A DNA stretch of 64,000 nucleotides, taken from the NCBI RefSeq assembly GCF_025149465.1, contig NZ_CP102275.1, forward strand, positions 1,364,001 through 1,428,000, in the 5' to 3' direction. The notes beneath the pieces are model-generated. The model saw nothing but the letters and a program-made list of their open reading frames with translations. It was not told the DNA's origin and searched no databases. A program made the position numbers and the translations under genes. This stretch comes from Thomasclavelia spiroformis DSM 1552. Lineage in GTDB: Bacteria > Bacillota_I > Bacilli_A > Erysipelotrichales > Coprobacillaceae. This document shows, one piece after another, positions 1 through 8,790 of this stretch. Numbering within the stretch: the stretch's first letter is position 1; each line of letters starts with the position of its first letter.

Positions 1-123
1 AAATTTTGCTCATTCTACTTACTAAAAAAATATTCGACAAGTTAAACAAAAAATTATAGTGTACTTTAATTATATGCCTTGTAAAATACAATATCAGTAC
101 TGTATTTTTTCTAGTTTACATAA

Positions 124-164
124 ACAAAAACCAGAAATTATATCGATAGATAGTAATTTCTGGT
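124..164 (-). terminator. Intrinsic terminator closing the maturase/peptide operon
   Basis: An 11-bp inverted repeat (130-140 with 154-164, arms ACCAGAAATTA / TAATTTCTGGT) has a 13-nt loop and, read on the minus strand, is followed by a T-run at 130-126. It lies about 50 bases after the stop of the small peptide gene, so the transcript seems to end here and the operon to hold only two genes. Nothing else is recognisable in bases 1-123. Confidence 0.75.
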
Positions 165-214
165 CAAAATAAAGTCATCTTAACTTAATAATATTAAGAT
201 AAATTTTTACTCAA

Positions 215-322
215 TTAATAGTTAATAAACATTACAGTTTGAGTATACCAAGGACACCAACAAGATCCTAAAGCAACAGTTTCTTGTTTTTTATTTTCAA
301 CAATTACCTTAACTTCTTCCAT
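215..322 (-). CDS. Putative RiPP precursor peptide (35 aa), Cys/Trp-rich C-terminus
   Basis: A 35-codon gene with ATG at 322-320, TAA at 217-215 and a near-perfect ribosome site (AGGAAGGAGGGG) about 6 bases upstream, so translation is very likely. The first 18 residues are charged and leader-like (acidic and lysine-rich: MEEVKVIVENKKQETVAL). The C-terminal half, GSCWCPWYTQTVMFINY, carries two Cys (21, 23), two Trp (22, 25) and two Tyr. It starts 36 bases after the stop of a radical SAM/SPASM protein and is followed by a terminator. A small peptide beside a SPASM maturase is the standard arrangement for ribosomally made, radically modified peptides (thioether or aromatic cross-links). I do not recognise the peptide family; the modification, export and activity are unknown. 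It is not an AgrD type: there is no downstream acidic tail and no AgrB. Confidence 0.8.
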   Translation of the reverse strand: MEEVKVIVENKKQETVALGSCWCPWYTQTVMFINY

Positions 323-358
323 GATTCTCCCCTCCTTCCTTTTTATTAACAAACCAAA

Positions 359-1882
359 TCAATTATCAATTGATTTGATAATGTTCACAAGCAATTCAGG
401 GTTATTTTCTAATAACTCATGGTAAATTATCAAGCAATCTTTCACAAAATTTTTCATTCTAATACAATCATTTCTCTTAGCGACTATATTAAATCCTTTT
501 TCATCATAACAATTTGAAAAGCATGCTGGACACAATTTTGAAGCCCAACAATGTAAACAATCATTTTTAGACTGTTCTATATAATCATAATAATAATGTT
601 TAATCAGTTCATCTTTATTGAAACCAGTTTCAACATTACCAATTGATGGTGAATGACCAATTTTTTCACAAACTTTAAATTCACCATTAGTTGTAATAAA
701 AATTCTTTTTTGTCCTGGTATACAACAACCATTCATAGGAATTATACAACCAGGTGCTTGACTAATTCTACGATTATTAATCTTTATAATTAGCCTTCTA
801 ATAGCTTGAACTGCGTAATCAAATGGATCAGTAGTCTTTAACGATTTTCTCAAAAAGAAATCCTTTATTGGTTCTGATAGCAATTTATTAGGATATTCAA
901 TATTATCTTTAACTTCGTATGTTCCTGCCTTTACTTTGGTATTCTCACAATTAATTTCTTTTGGTAACCAATCTAATCCAGTAAAAAAATCATAAATTGC
1001 TTGCAATCTTTCATCTGTATATGGCGGACAAATTACCGTATAGATAGATAAACATCTTTTAGCTCTTTCCCCAAATGCATCTATCAAATTATGCAAACCT
1101 TCTATTGTTTTATCAAATGTACCTTCATCATTGATTGATACTCTAAAATTATCGTGAATATTCTTAGGACCATCTATACTACAAGTGATAGTACAATCTT
1201 CTAGATTAGCAAAAAAATGTGCTCTTTCTCTAGTCATCAAAGACAAGTTAGTTGTCAAAGCGTATTTGATTTTTAGTTTTTTGGGTTTATGTATATTCAC
1301 ATAATTTACAGTTTTTTCTATTAAATCAAATCGAACTAAAGGTTCACCTCCATAAAATCCTATAACTAATAAACCTTTAGCTAAAGGTAACATATAATCC
1401 AGAGCTTTTTTTATTATTTCCTCATTCATGTTTTTAGCAGAAAAATTTCTAAAATAATCACTTTGCTCATTATAAATACAATATTTACATCTAAAATTAC
1501 AATTTTCTGTTAATTCAAATACTATTTGTGTAACTATATCTGTTGAATGTTCTATAAATTCTCTATATCCATCATAAAATTGAAGATCTTTTTCATTAGA
1601 TAATATTTTAGTATTTTCTATTATTGCATTTACTTTTTCTATTTCTTTATCTAAATATTTATCATAAATATCTACACCATTTAATATATCATTTAAAATA
1701 TTATACTGTGTTGGTTCACATCTAAATACTTTCTCAGTCTTAGTATCATAAAAATACTTAGAATTAGATGTAGAAAAAGTAATACCTAAATTAGATAAAT
1801 TCAATATATTCCCCTCTTCCCATTTAAATAAAGTTTCCTTATCTATTATTATAAAATCTTTTTCAAATATTTCAATATCCAA
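359..1882 (-). CDS. Radical SAM/SPASM peptide maturase
   Basis: A 507-residue radical SAM enzyme. The N-terminal ~100 residues look like a peptide-recognition (PqqD/RRE-like) region. The radical SAM core begins with CNFRCKYC (Cys128, 132, 135), followed by FYGGEPL and TTNL motifs. A C-terminal SPASM domain has GEFKVC and then CLHC (442, 445), C451, C454, C458 and C473 for auxiliary Fe-S clusters. This is the architecture of maturases that install thioether or C-C cross-links in peptides; the likely substrate is the 35-aa product just downstream. The start is uncertain. TTG at 1882 follows a stop codon closely, has no Shine-Dalgarno and sits on a TATAAT-like box (1890-1885). An in-frame TTG at 1804-1802, preceded by GAAGAGGGG, would give 481 residues beginning at the recognition domain and is an attractive alternative. 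No transporter or peptidase gene adjoins it. Confidence 0.88.
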   Translation of the reverse strand: MDIEIFEKDFIIIDKETLFKWEEGNILNLSNLGITFSTSNSKYFYDTKTEKVFRCEPTQYNILNDILNGVDIYDKYLDKEIEKVNAIIENTKILSNEKDLQFYDGYREFIEHSTDIVTQIVFELTENCNFRCKYCIYNEQSDYFRNFSAKNMNEEIIKKALDYMLPLAKGLLVIGFYGGEPLVRFDLIEKTVNYVNIHKPKKLKIKYALTTNLSLMTRERAHFFANLEDCTITCSIDGPKNIHDNFRVSINDEGTFDKTIEGLHNLIDAFGERAKRCLSIYTVICPPYTDERLQAIYDFFTGLDWLPKEINCENTKVKAGTYEVKDNIEYPNKLLSEPIKDFFLRKSLKTTDPFDYAVQAIRRLIIKINNRRISQAPGCIIPMNGCCIPGQKRIFITTNGEFKVCEKIGHSPSIGNVETGFNKDELIKHYYYDYIEQSKNDCLHCWASKLCPACFSNCYDEKGFNIVAKRNDCIRMKNFVKDCLIIYHELLENNPELLVNIIKSIDN

Positions 1883-2341
1883 AAATTATAAGTTTAATAA
1901 TTTAAACATAAGTATTTAAAAATAAATATTTTTATCTACTTAATTTATTTATTTATTTTTAAATACTATTTTTTCAAATAATGATACTCTTAAAACAAAA
2001 TTAATAAATATTGTTTCTATAGTAATGATATTTAAAACTATCTTTTACCAAAAAATAATAAATTACTAATATTTAATTAAAACTACTCTTTCTAATAAAT
2101 AAGATTGAGTAATAAATACTAATTTACATATTATCCATACAATAATTAAGCTATTTTATATTACATTTTCTTCTTAATTTTATAAGTTTGATTTAAAAAT
2201 AATGTAGTAATGCGAAAGTACTAAAAATATAATTTATTAGTATCTAAAATAATAATTATAATAAAATTAATTTTAGTTACTAATTTTTAATATATAATAT
2301 TTAAGAATATAATTATTTTGAGTATCTATTATCCAATATAA
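1883..2341. other. AT-rich intergenic region upstream of the maturase
   Basis: About 460 bases of very AT-rich sequence with no credible ORF on either strand. It holds several variants of TAGTAT/AGTATC (for example near 1986, 2240 and 2320) that could be regulator sites. A TATAAT box at 1890-1885 on the minus strand could serve the maturase gene if the TTG at 1804 is its start. No convincing -35 was found. Confidence 0.4.
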
Positions 2342-2365
2342 AAGCTGTGATTTTCATCACAGCTT
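2342..2365 (-). terminator. Terminator of the purine operon
   Basis: Hairpin AAGCTGTGA / TCACAGCTT with a short loop, overlapping the purB stop codon and followed on the minus strand by a short T-run (GCTTTTATA). It closes the nine-gene pur operon. Confidence 0.75.
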
Positions 2366-3749
2366 ATTTAGATAAATTAATTTTTGCAAGTATATTTGCA
2401 AGCCCAATATAAGAAGCTGGTGTCATATCAATTAAAGTTTGACGATCTTGATCAGATAAAATATCTAAGCTTTCTGCAAATTTCAAGATATCTTCTTTAG
2501 AAATACTCTTACCTCTTGTCAACGCTTTTAATGTATCATAAGCATCAGGTACACCATATTTTCTTAACATTGTTTGAATTGGTTCTGCTAGTACTTCCCA
2601 TTTTTCATTTAAATCATAAACAAGTTTTTCTTTATTCACTACACATTTAGCTAAACCATTTGTAGTTTCATTAATTGCTTGTAAAGAATATCCAAACGCT
2701 AAACCTAGATTTCTTTGACTAGAAGAATCTGATAAATCACGTTGCATTCTTGATTTAGGAAGTTTATTTGATAAAGCTACACAAATATTATTTGACATAT
2801 CAATATTAGCTTCACTATTTTCAAAACGAATTGGATTAACTTTATGAGGCATTGTACTACTTCCAACTTCACCTTTAACAGGTATTTGTTTAAAGTATTC
2901 CATTGAAATATACAGCCACATGTCAACATCAAAATCAACTAATACATTATTAAAATGACGAATTCCATCTAAAATATGACAAGTATAATCATGACTTTCA
3001 ATTTGTGTAGTTAATGGATTAAAAGTTAAACCTAAATACTCTTCAACAAATTTCTTAGCCATAGTTTGCCAATCAATATCAGGGAAAGCTGTTAAAATAG
3101 CACTGTAGTTACCTGTTGCCCCGTTAAATTTAGCTTTAATTTTAATACTTTCAATATTTTCAATACTTGATAAGAAACGATATGCATAAACTTTAAATTC
3201 CTTACCAATTGTAGTTGGTGTTGCTGGTTGACCATGAGTATGTGCAAGCATTGCATCTTCACTATGTTCATCAGCCCACTTATCAATAAGTGCTGCAAAT
3301 TCTTTTGCCTTAGGTAACCAAACATCTTTTAAACCATATTTTAACATACATGCATATGATGTATTATTGATATCTTCAGAAGTACATCCAATATGAACGA
3401 AACTTTGTAAATATCCAAATCCTAATACTTCAAGCTTTTCATCAATAAAATACTCAACAGCTTTAACATCATGACGAGTAGTATTTTCAATTTCTTTGAT
3501 TCTTGCAAAAGAATCATAATTAAATTCACTAGAAATAGCTGTAAGTTTATCAATATCTTTTACATCAAATTTAGCTAAAATATCGCTTTCAACATTTTCA
3601 ATTAAAAACTTTAACCATTGAATTTCAACAAAAACACGATACTTTACTAATGCATATTCAGAAAAATACTCACCTAATGCATCTTTAATACCCGAATATC
3701 GTCCATCCAAGGGACAAAGTGTTAAACATTCAAACTCTTGTTTTTCCAT
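2364..3749 (-). CDS. purB: Adenylosuccinate lyase
   Basis: A 461-residue cytoplasmic enzyme that removes fumarate from SAICAR and from adenylosuccinate, so it acts twice in AMP synthesis. The fumarate-lyase signature GSSTMPHKVNP lies at about 296-306 and the substrate-binding THGQPATPTT stretch at about 171-180. The length is normal for the family. I place the start at ATG 3749, which has AAAGGTGG about 8 bases upstream; a GTG at 3761 is also in frame but overlaps that ribosome site. It is the last gene of the pur operon: its ATG precedes, by a base or two, the end of the purL reading frame (stop at 3751), so the two are probably translationally coupled. A terminator follows at once. Confidence 0.96.
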   Translation of the reverse strand: MEKQEFECLTLCPLDGRYSGIKDALGEYFSEYALVKYRVFVEIQWLKFLIENVESDILAKFDVKDIDKLTAISSEFNYDSFARIKEIENTTRHDVKAVEYFIDEKLEVLGFGYLQSFVHIGCTSEDINNTSYACMLKYGLKDVWLPKAKEFAALIDKWADEHSEDAMLAHTHGQPATPTTIGKEFKVYAYRFLSSIENIESIKIKAKFNGATGNYSAILTAFPDIDWQTMAKKFVEEYLGLTFNPLTTQIESHDYTCHILDGIRHFNNVLVDFDVDMWLYISMEYFKQIPVKGEVGSSTMPHKVNPIRFENSEANIDMSNNICVALSNKLPKSRMQRDLSDSSSQRNLGLAFGYSLQAINETTNGLAKCVVNKEKLVYDLNEKWEVLAEPIQTMLRKYGVPDAYDTLKALTRGKSISKEDILKFAESLDILSDQDRQTLIDMTPASYIGLANILAKINLSK

Positions 3750-3750
3750 T

Positions 3751-6700
3751 CTATTTTCCACCTTTAAAATAATCTACACCTGCTTCAAATAATTTTTGAT
3801 CCATTTCACCATAAACATTTTTAAAGCGGTTTTCACCTTGACGTTCACTATGACCCATTTTACCAATAACACGACCATCACGAGAAATAATTCCTTCAAT
3901 CGCATACATTGAACCATTTGGGTTATAAGGTGTTTGCATTGTTACCTTACGATTAGGGTCAACATATTGAGAGAATACTTGTCCATTTTCAAACAATTCT
4001 TCAATAACTTCTTTTGGCGCTACAAAACGACCTTCACCATGACTAACTGGAATTGTATGAATATCATCAACATTTACATATTTTAACCAAGGTGATTTAA
4101 CACTTCCAATTCTTGTATCTACCATTTGTGAAACGTGGCGACCAATTGTATTGAAAGTTAATGTTGGATCATCTTTAGACATATCTTGAATTTTACCATA
4201 TGGTAATAATCCTAACTTAATTAATGCCTGGAATCCATTACAAATTCCAATCATTAATCCATCACGATTATCCAATAAATCACTAATTGCATCTTTTAAA
4301 CGAGGATTCTTTAATACTGTGGCAATAAATTTACCAGAACCTTCAGGTTCATCACCAGCACTAAACCCTCCTGGTAACATTACAATATTAGCTTGTCTAA
4401 TTGCTGCTTCTAATTCATTAATTGAATCTGTAAGCATTTGTTCAGTTTTATTTCTAATTAAAACTAATTGAACTTTTGCTCCAGCTTTTTCAAAAGCACG
4501 TTTTGAATCATATTCACAGTTAGTTCCTGGGAATACCGGAATAACTACAAGTGGTGTTTCAACAGTAACTTTTGCTTTTAAAGTAGAACGTGTATTACAT
4601 GCAGCTACTTTAATTTCACTTGTAGGTGCTACTTCTCTTGTTGGATAGACACTTTCTAATGGTGCCTTATTAATTGCATATGCTTCATCCAAAGAAATAG
4701 CTTCATGTCCATATGATAATACTTCACTATCATTAGTAGTACCAACAATACGATAATTATCAAAAACATCTAAATCTTCTTCATTTTTAACTTCAATGAT
4801 GATATTTCCATAATCACGCATTACATAACTATCTAAATCATATTCACCACTAAAAGCAACTCCAATACCATTACCAAAAGCCATCTTACTAACGGCTTCA
4901 ATTACACCACCATCTTTTACAGTATATGCACTATAAATTTTATTTTCTTTCATTAATGCCATAATAGCATCATATTGTTTTTGTAAATGATCAAAATCAA
5001 ATACATGATATTTATCTTTATTAATAACAACTTCTACTAATATATGCCCTGCTTCTTTAATTTCAGGTGTCATAATATCATCAACATCACTACTAGTAAT
5101 TGCAAAAGATACTAGTGTTGGAGGTACATGTAAATCCTCAAATGACCCTGACATACTATCTTTACCTCCAATTGAAGGTAATTTTAAAGCATTTTGAACA
5201 CGATAAGCACCAAGTAATGCTGCTGTAGGTTTACCCCAAGTAGTTGGATTTGTTAATAATTTTTCAAAATACTCTTGGAATGAAAAACGAATATTATGAT
5301 AATTTCCACCCATTGCAACAATTTTCGCAATTGATTCAACAATTGCATAAATTGAACCATGGTATGGTGACCATTTAGAGATTACTGGATTATATCCATA
5401 AGTCATGATTGAAGCTGTTGTTGTTTCTTTTCCTAGCACTGGAATCAATGCTGCCATCCCTTCAGTTTCACTATGATATTTAATTCCTCCAAAAGGTGAT
5501 AACACTGTACCATTACCAATTGAAGAATCAAATCTTTCAATTAACCCTTTTTGAGAAGCAACACTTAATTTAGATAATGTCTTAGTTACAGTATCAACAA
5601 AACTAGTTTGTGGTTGTTTATCAAATGGTGTGTTTTCAAAATCAGGTAACATAATTTTAACATCTTGATAACGTTTTGCTCCAGCTGCATCTAAGAACTC
5701 ACGTGAAATATTAACAATATCTTTACCCATATGTCTCATTATCAAACGATTTTGATCAGTAACAATAGCAACTTGAACAACCTCTAAGTTTTCCTTAGCA
5801 CATTCAGCTTTAATAAAATCAACATCTTTACTATCTACTACAATTGCCATACGTTCTTGTGATTCAGAAATTGCTAACTCTGTCCCTGTTAAACCATCAT
5901 ATTTCTTTAAGACGGCATCTAAATCAATTTCTAGACCAGGTGCTAATTCACCAACAGCAACGCAGACTCCACCTGCTCCAAAATCATTACAACGAACAAT
6001 TTTTTCACTTACTTCTTTATTCCTAAATAAACGTTGAATTTTTCTTTCTTCAACTGGATTACCTTTTTGAACTTCAGCACCTGCTGTTTCAATTGACTTA
6101 ATATCATGAGATTTAGAAGAACCAGTAGCTCCACCAATTCCATCACGTCCAGTACGACCACCAATTAATAAGACAACATGTCCTTTTAATGGTTCTAAAC
6201 GTTTAACTTGTTCTTTTGGAGCAGCAGCCACGACTGCACCTAATTCCATTCTTTTAGCTACATAACCTTCATCATAAATTTCATGAACATAACCAGTTGT
6301 TAAACCAATTTGGTTACCATAAGAAGAAAAACCATGAGCTGATTCTTGACAAATCTTACGTTGAGGTAATTTACCTTTAATTGTTTCTTCTAATGATTTA
6401 CGTGGATCTCCTGCTCCAGTAATACGCATACTTTGATATACATAAGCTCTTCCTGATAATGGATCACGAATTGCTCCACCTAAACAAGTTGCTGCTCCAC
6501 CAAATGGTTCTATTTCTGTTGGATGATTATGTGTTTCATTTTTAAACATCAATAACCATTGTTCATCACCATCAGTTGTATGAACTGTAATTTCTACTGA
6601 ACAAGCATTAATTTCTTCAGAAACTTCTAAATCATCTAGGTAACCTGTTTTACGTAATTCTTTCATTGAAATAGTCGCTAAATCCATTAATGTAAGTGGA

Positions 6701-7512
6701 CGTTTAGTATCAATTCCATAAACTAAATGACGACTAGTTTTGTAATTTTCAATATCTTTTTCTAAAATTTCTTTAAAAGCACCATTTTCAATATCTAAAT
6801 CAGTAATAACAGTGGCAAAAGTAGTATGACGACAATGATCTGACCAATATGTATCTAATACTTTTAATTCAGTTTCAGTAGGATCACGTTTTTCTTCATT
6901 TTTAAAGTAATCTTGTGTAACTTTTAAATCATCATAATTCATTGCCATTCCATTATCAACTAAGAATTTTTCAAGTTCTTCTTTACTAAACTCATTAAAA
7001 CCAGTGATTGTAGATACAGGTTTAATTTCTGGCACTTCATCATTTAAATTTTTTGGTTTATCTAAAGACGCTAGGCGTTGATCTACCGGATTAATTAAAA
7101 AACCTTGAATTTTATTTAAAACATCATCTTTATTACCAGCAAAAGTAATTGCAAATACACGAGCACATTTTACTTTAGCATTAGTATTACCAGTTAAAAT
7201 AGCAAAACATTGCTCACAAGAATCTGCTCTTTGATCATATTGACCTGGTAAAAACTCAATAGCAAAGATTGCTTCTTCTTCATTTTTAGGGAAATCTTCT
7301 TGATAAACATCATCAACCATTGGTTCAGATAAAATTGTATCAATGCCTTTATTTAAAATATCATCACTTATCCCTTGAACATCATAACGGTTGATAACTC
7401 TTAATGTTTTGATTTCTAATCCCAACTGTTCAATTAAATTATGTTTAATTTCATTTGCTTCTGTTGCATACGCTGTTCTTTTTTCAACGTATATACGTTT
7501 TACATCACTCAT
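3751..7512 (-). CDS. purL: Phosphoribosylformylglycinamidine synthase, single-chain PurLQ type
   Basis: A 1253-residue fused enzyme that converts FGAR to FGAM with ATP and glutamine. The PurL synthase part fills most of the chain. A class I glutaminase domain forms the C-terminus, with the nucleophile in GICNGFQ (Cys about 1091) and His/Glu in MGHSER (about 1221/1223). Because the glutaminase is fused, no purQ or purS is needed, which is the form typical of Clostridia, streptococci and relatives (the TIGR01857 type). The start is ATG 7512 (MSDVKRIYVEKR) with GGGGG 5 bases upstream; the longer frame begins inside purD without a ribosome site. The gap to the purD stop is only about 10 bases. 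Confidence 0.95.
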   Translation of the reverse strand: MSDVKRIYVEKRTAYATEANEIKHNLIEQLGLEIKTLRVINRYDVQGISDDILNKGIDTILSEPMVDDVYQEDFPKNEEEAIFAIEFLPGQYDQRADSCEQCFAILTGNTNAKVKCARVFAITFAGNKDDVLNKIQGFLINPVDQRLASLDKPKNLNDEVPEIKPVSTITGFNEFSKEELEKFLVDNGMAMNYDDLKVTQDYFKNEEKRDPTETELKVLDTYWSDHCRHTTFATVITDLDIENGAFKEILEKDIENYKTSRHLVYGIDTKRPLTLMDLATISMKELRKTGYLDDLEVSEEINACSVEITVHTTDGDEQWLLMFKNETHNHPTEIEPFGGAATCLGGAIRDPLSGRAYVYQSMRITGAGDPRKSLEETIKGKLPQRKICQESAHGFSSYGNQIGLTTGYVHEIYDEGYVAKRMELGAVVAAAPKEQVKRLEPLKGHVVLLIGGRTGRDGIGGATGSSKSHDIKSIETAGAEVQKGNPVEERKIQRLFRNKEVSEKIVRCNDFGAGGVCVAVGELAPGLEIDLDAVLKKYDGLTGTELAISESQERMAIVVDSKDVDFIKAECAKENLEVVQVAIVTDQNRLIMRHMGKDIVNISREFLDAAGAKRYQDVKIMLPDFENTPFDKQPQTSFVDTVTKTLSKLSVASQKGLIERFDSSIGNGTVLSPFGGIKYHSETEGMAALIPVLGKETTTASIMTYGYNPVISKWSPYHGSIYAIVESIAKIVAMGGNYHNIRFSFQEYFEKLLTNPTTWGKPTAALLGAYRVQNALKLPSIGGKDSMSGSFEDLHVPPTLVSFAITSSDVDDIMTPEIKEAGHILVEVVINKDKYHVFDFDHLQKQYDAIMALMKENKIYSAYTVKDGGVIEAVSKMAFGNGIGVAFSGEYDLDSYVMRDYGNIIIEVKNEEDLDVFDNYRIVGTTNDSEVLSYGHEAISLDEAYAINKAPLESVYPTREVAPTSEIKVAACNTRSTLKAKVTVETPLVVIPVFPGTNCEYDSKRAFEKAGAKVQLVLIRNKTEQMLTDSINELEAAIRQANIVMLPGGFSAGDEPEGSGKFIATVLKNPRLKDAISDLLDNRDGLMIGICNGFQALIKLGLLPYGKIQDMSKDDPTLTFNTIGRHVSQMVDTRIGSVKSPWLKYVNVDDIHTIPVSHGEGRFVAPKEVIEELFENGQVFSQYVDPNRKVTMQTPYNPNGSMYAIEGIISRDGRVIGKMGHSERQGENRFKNVYGEMDQKLFEAGVDYFKGGK

Positions 7513-7522
7513 TATTATCCCC

Positions 7523-8773
7523 CTATCTAAGTCCAATATCTTTGCGGTAATACTTACCTTCAAAATCAATCTTATCAGCTACTGCATATACTTTATTTCT
7601 TACATCTTCTAATGATGAACCAGTTGCACAAATATTTAAAACACGTCCGCCACTAGTAACTAATTTACCATCTTTAATAGCAGTTCCTGCATGAAATATA
7701 ACACAATCATCACAGTCATCAATATTTTTAATTTCAATTCCTTTTGCATAGCTTCCAGGATATCCTCCACTTGCAAGAACTAAACAAGCAACATGTTGAT
7801 CATTCCATTTAACTTCTACATCTTTTAATGTCTTTGTTGCACAACCAACCATGATATCATACAAATCACTATCTAATCTTAACATAATTGATTGTGTTTC
7901 TGGATCACCAAAGCGAACATTAAATTCTAATACTTTGGCTTTACCATTTTCAATCATTAAACCAATAAAGACAACACCACGATAATCCATATTATCGGCT
8001 TTTAATCCTTTCATAAAAGGATCCAAAATATCATTTTTTAATACTTCATCCATATTTTCTGGCATAAATGGATTTGGTGAAACAGTTCCCATACCTCCTG
8101 TATTAGGACCGGTATTACCATCATAAATTTGTTTATGGTCTTTAGCACTTACCATTGGAACAATCGTCTCACCATCACAGAAACATAGTAATGAACATTC
8201 AAAACCAGTTAAAAATTCTTCTAATACTACTTTACTTCCAGCACCATCTAAACTTCCATCAACCATCATTTCTTTTAGTGTTGCTTTAGCATCATCTACA
8301 TTATCAACAATAACTACACCTTTACCTGCTGCTAAACCATCAGCCTTAATTACTAATGGATAATCAAAATCATTAATTGCCTCAATAGCTTCATCATAAC
8401 TATTAACTTCTTTATACTTAGCAGTTGGTATATTATGTCTAACCATAAAATCTTTAGAAAAAGCTTTACTTCCTTCTAAAGTTGCAGCATGTTTAGTTGG
8501 ACCAAAAGCCATTAACCCTGCAGCTTCTAAATCATCAGCTAAACCATTGCATAAAGGTACTTCAGGTCCAATAACTGTTAAATCGATTTTATTTTCTTTA
8601 GCAAAATCAACAATCATCTTGTTATCTTCAACACTACCTTCAATGCATTCACCAATCTTAGCAATCCCTGGATTTCCAGGAATTGCATAGATTTTATCTA
8701 CCTTACTACTTTGATTTAATTTATAAGCAATGGCATGTTCACGTCCACCACTACCAATTACTAGTACTTTCAT
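7523..8773 (-). CDS. purD: Phosphoribosylamine-glycine ligase (GAR synthetase)
   Basis: A 416-residue ATP-grasp ligase that joins glycine to phosphoribosylamine. It opens with MKVLVIGSGGREHAIAYKL, the invariant PurD N-terminus. It contains KADGLAAGKGV (the ATP-binding strand), GPNTGGMG and the metal-binding FNVRFGDPETQ. The length is normal. GAGAGG precedes the ATG. It lies 17 bases after purH and 10 before purL. Confidence 0.96.
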   Translation of the reverse strand: MKVLVIGSGGREHAIAYKLNQSSKVDKIYAIPGNPGIAKIGECIEGSVEDNKMIVDFAKENKIDLTVIGPEVPLCNGLADDLEAAGLMAFGPTKHAATLEGSKAFSKDFMVRHNIPTAKYKEVNSYDEAIEAINDFDYPLVIKADGLAAGKGVVIVDNVDDAKATLKEMMVDGSLDGAGSKVVLEEFLTGFECSLLCFCDGETIVPMVSAKDHKQIYDGNTGPNTGGMGTVSPNPFMPENMDEVLKNDILDPFMKGLKADNMDYRGVVFIGLMIENGKAKVLEFNVRFGDPETQSIMLRLDSDLYDIMVGCATKTLKDVEVKWNDQHVACLVLASGGYPGSYAKGIEIKNIDDCDDCVIFHAGTAIKDGKLVTSGGRVLNICATGSSLEDVRNKVYAVADKIDFEGKYYRKDIGLR

Positions 8774-8790
8774 ATATTCAAACCTCTCTA

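Noticed and set aside
215-322. AgrD-type autoinducing peptide
   Set aside because: The neighbour is a radical SAM enzyme, not AgrB, and the peptide lacks the amphipathic leader and acidic tail of AgrD.
1883-2341. A second short precursor peptide upstream of the maturase
   Set aside because: Scanning the minus strand gave no ATG/GTG/TTG frame with a ribosome site longer than a few codons.
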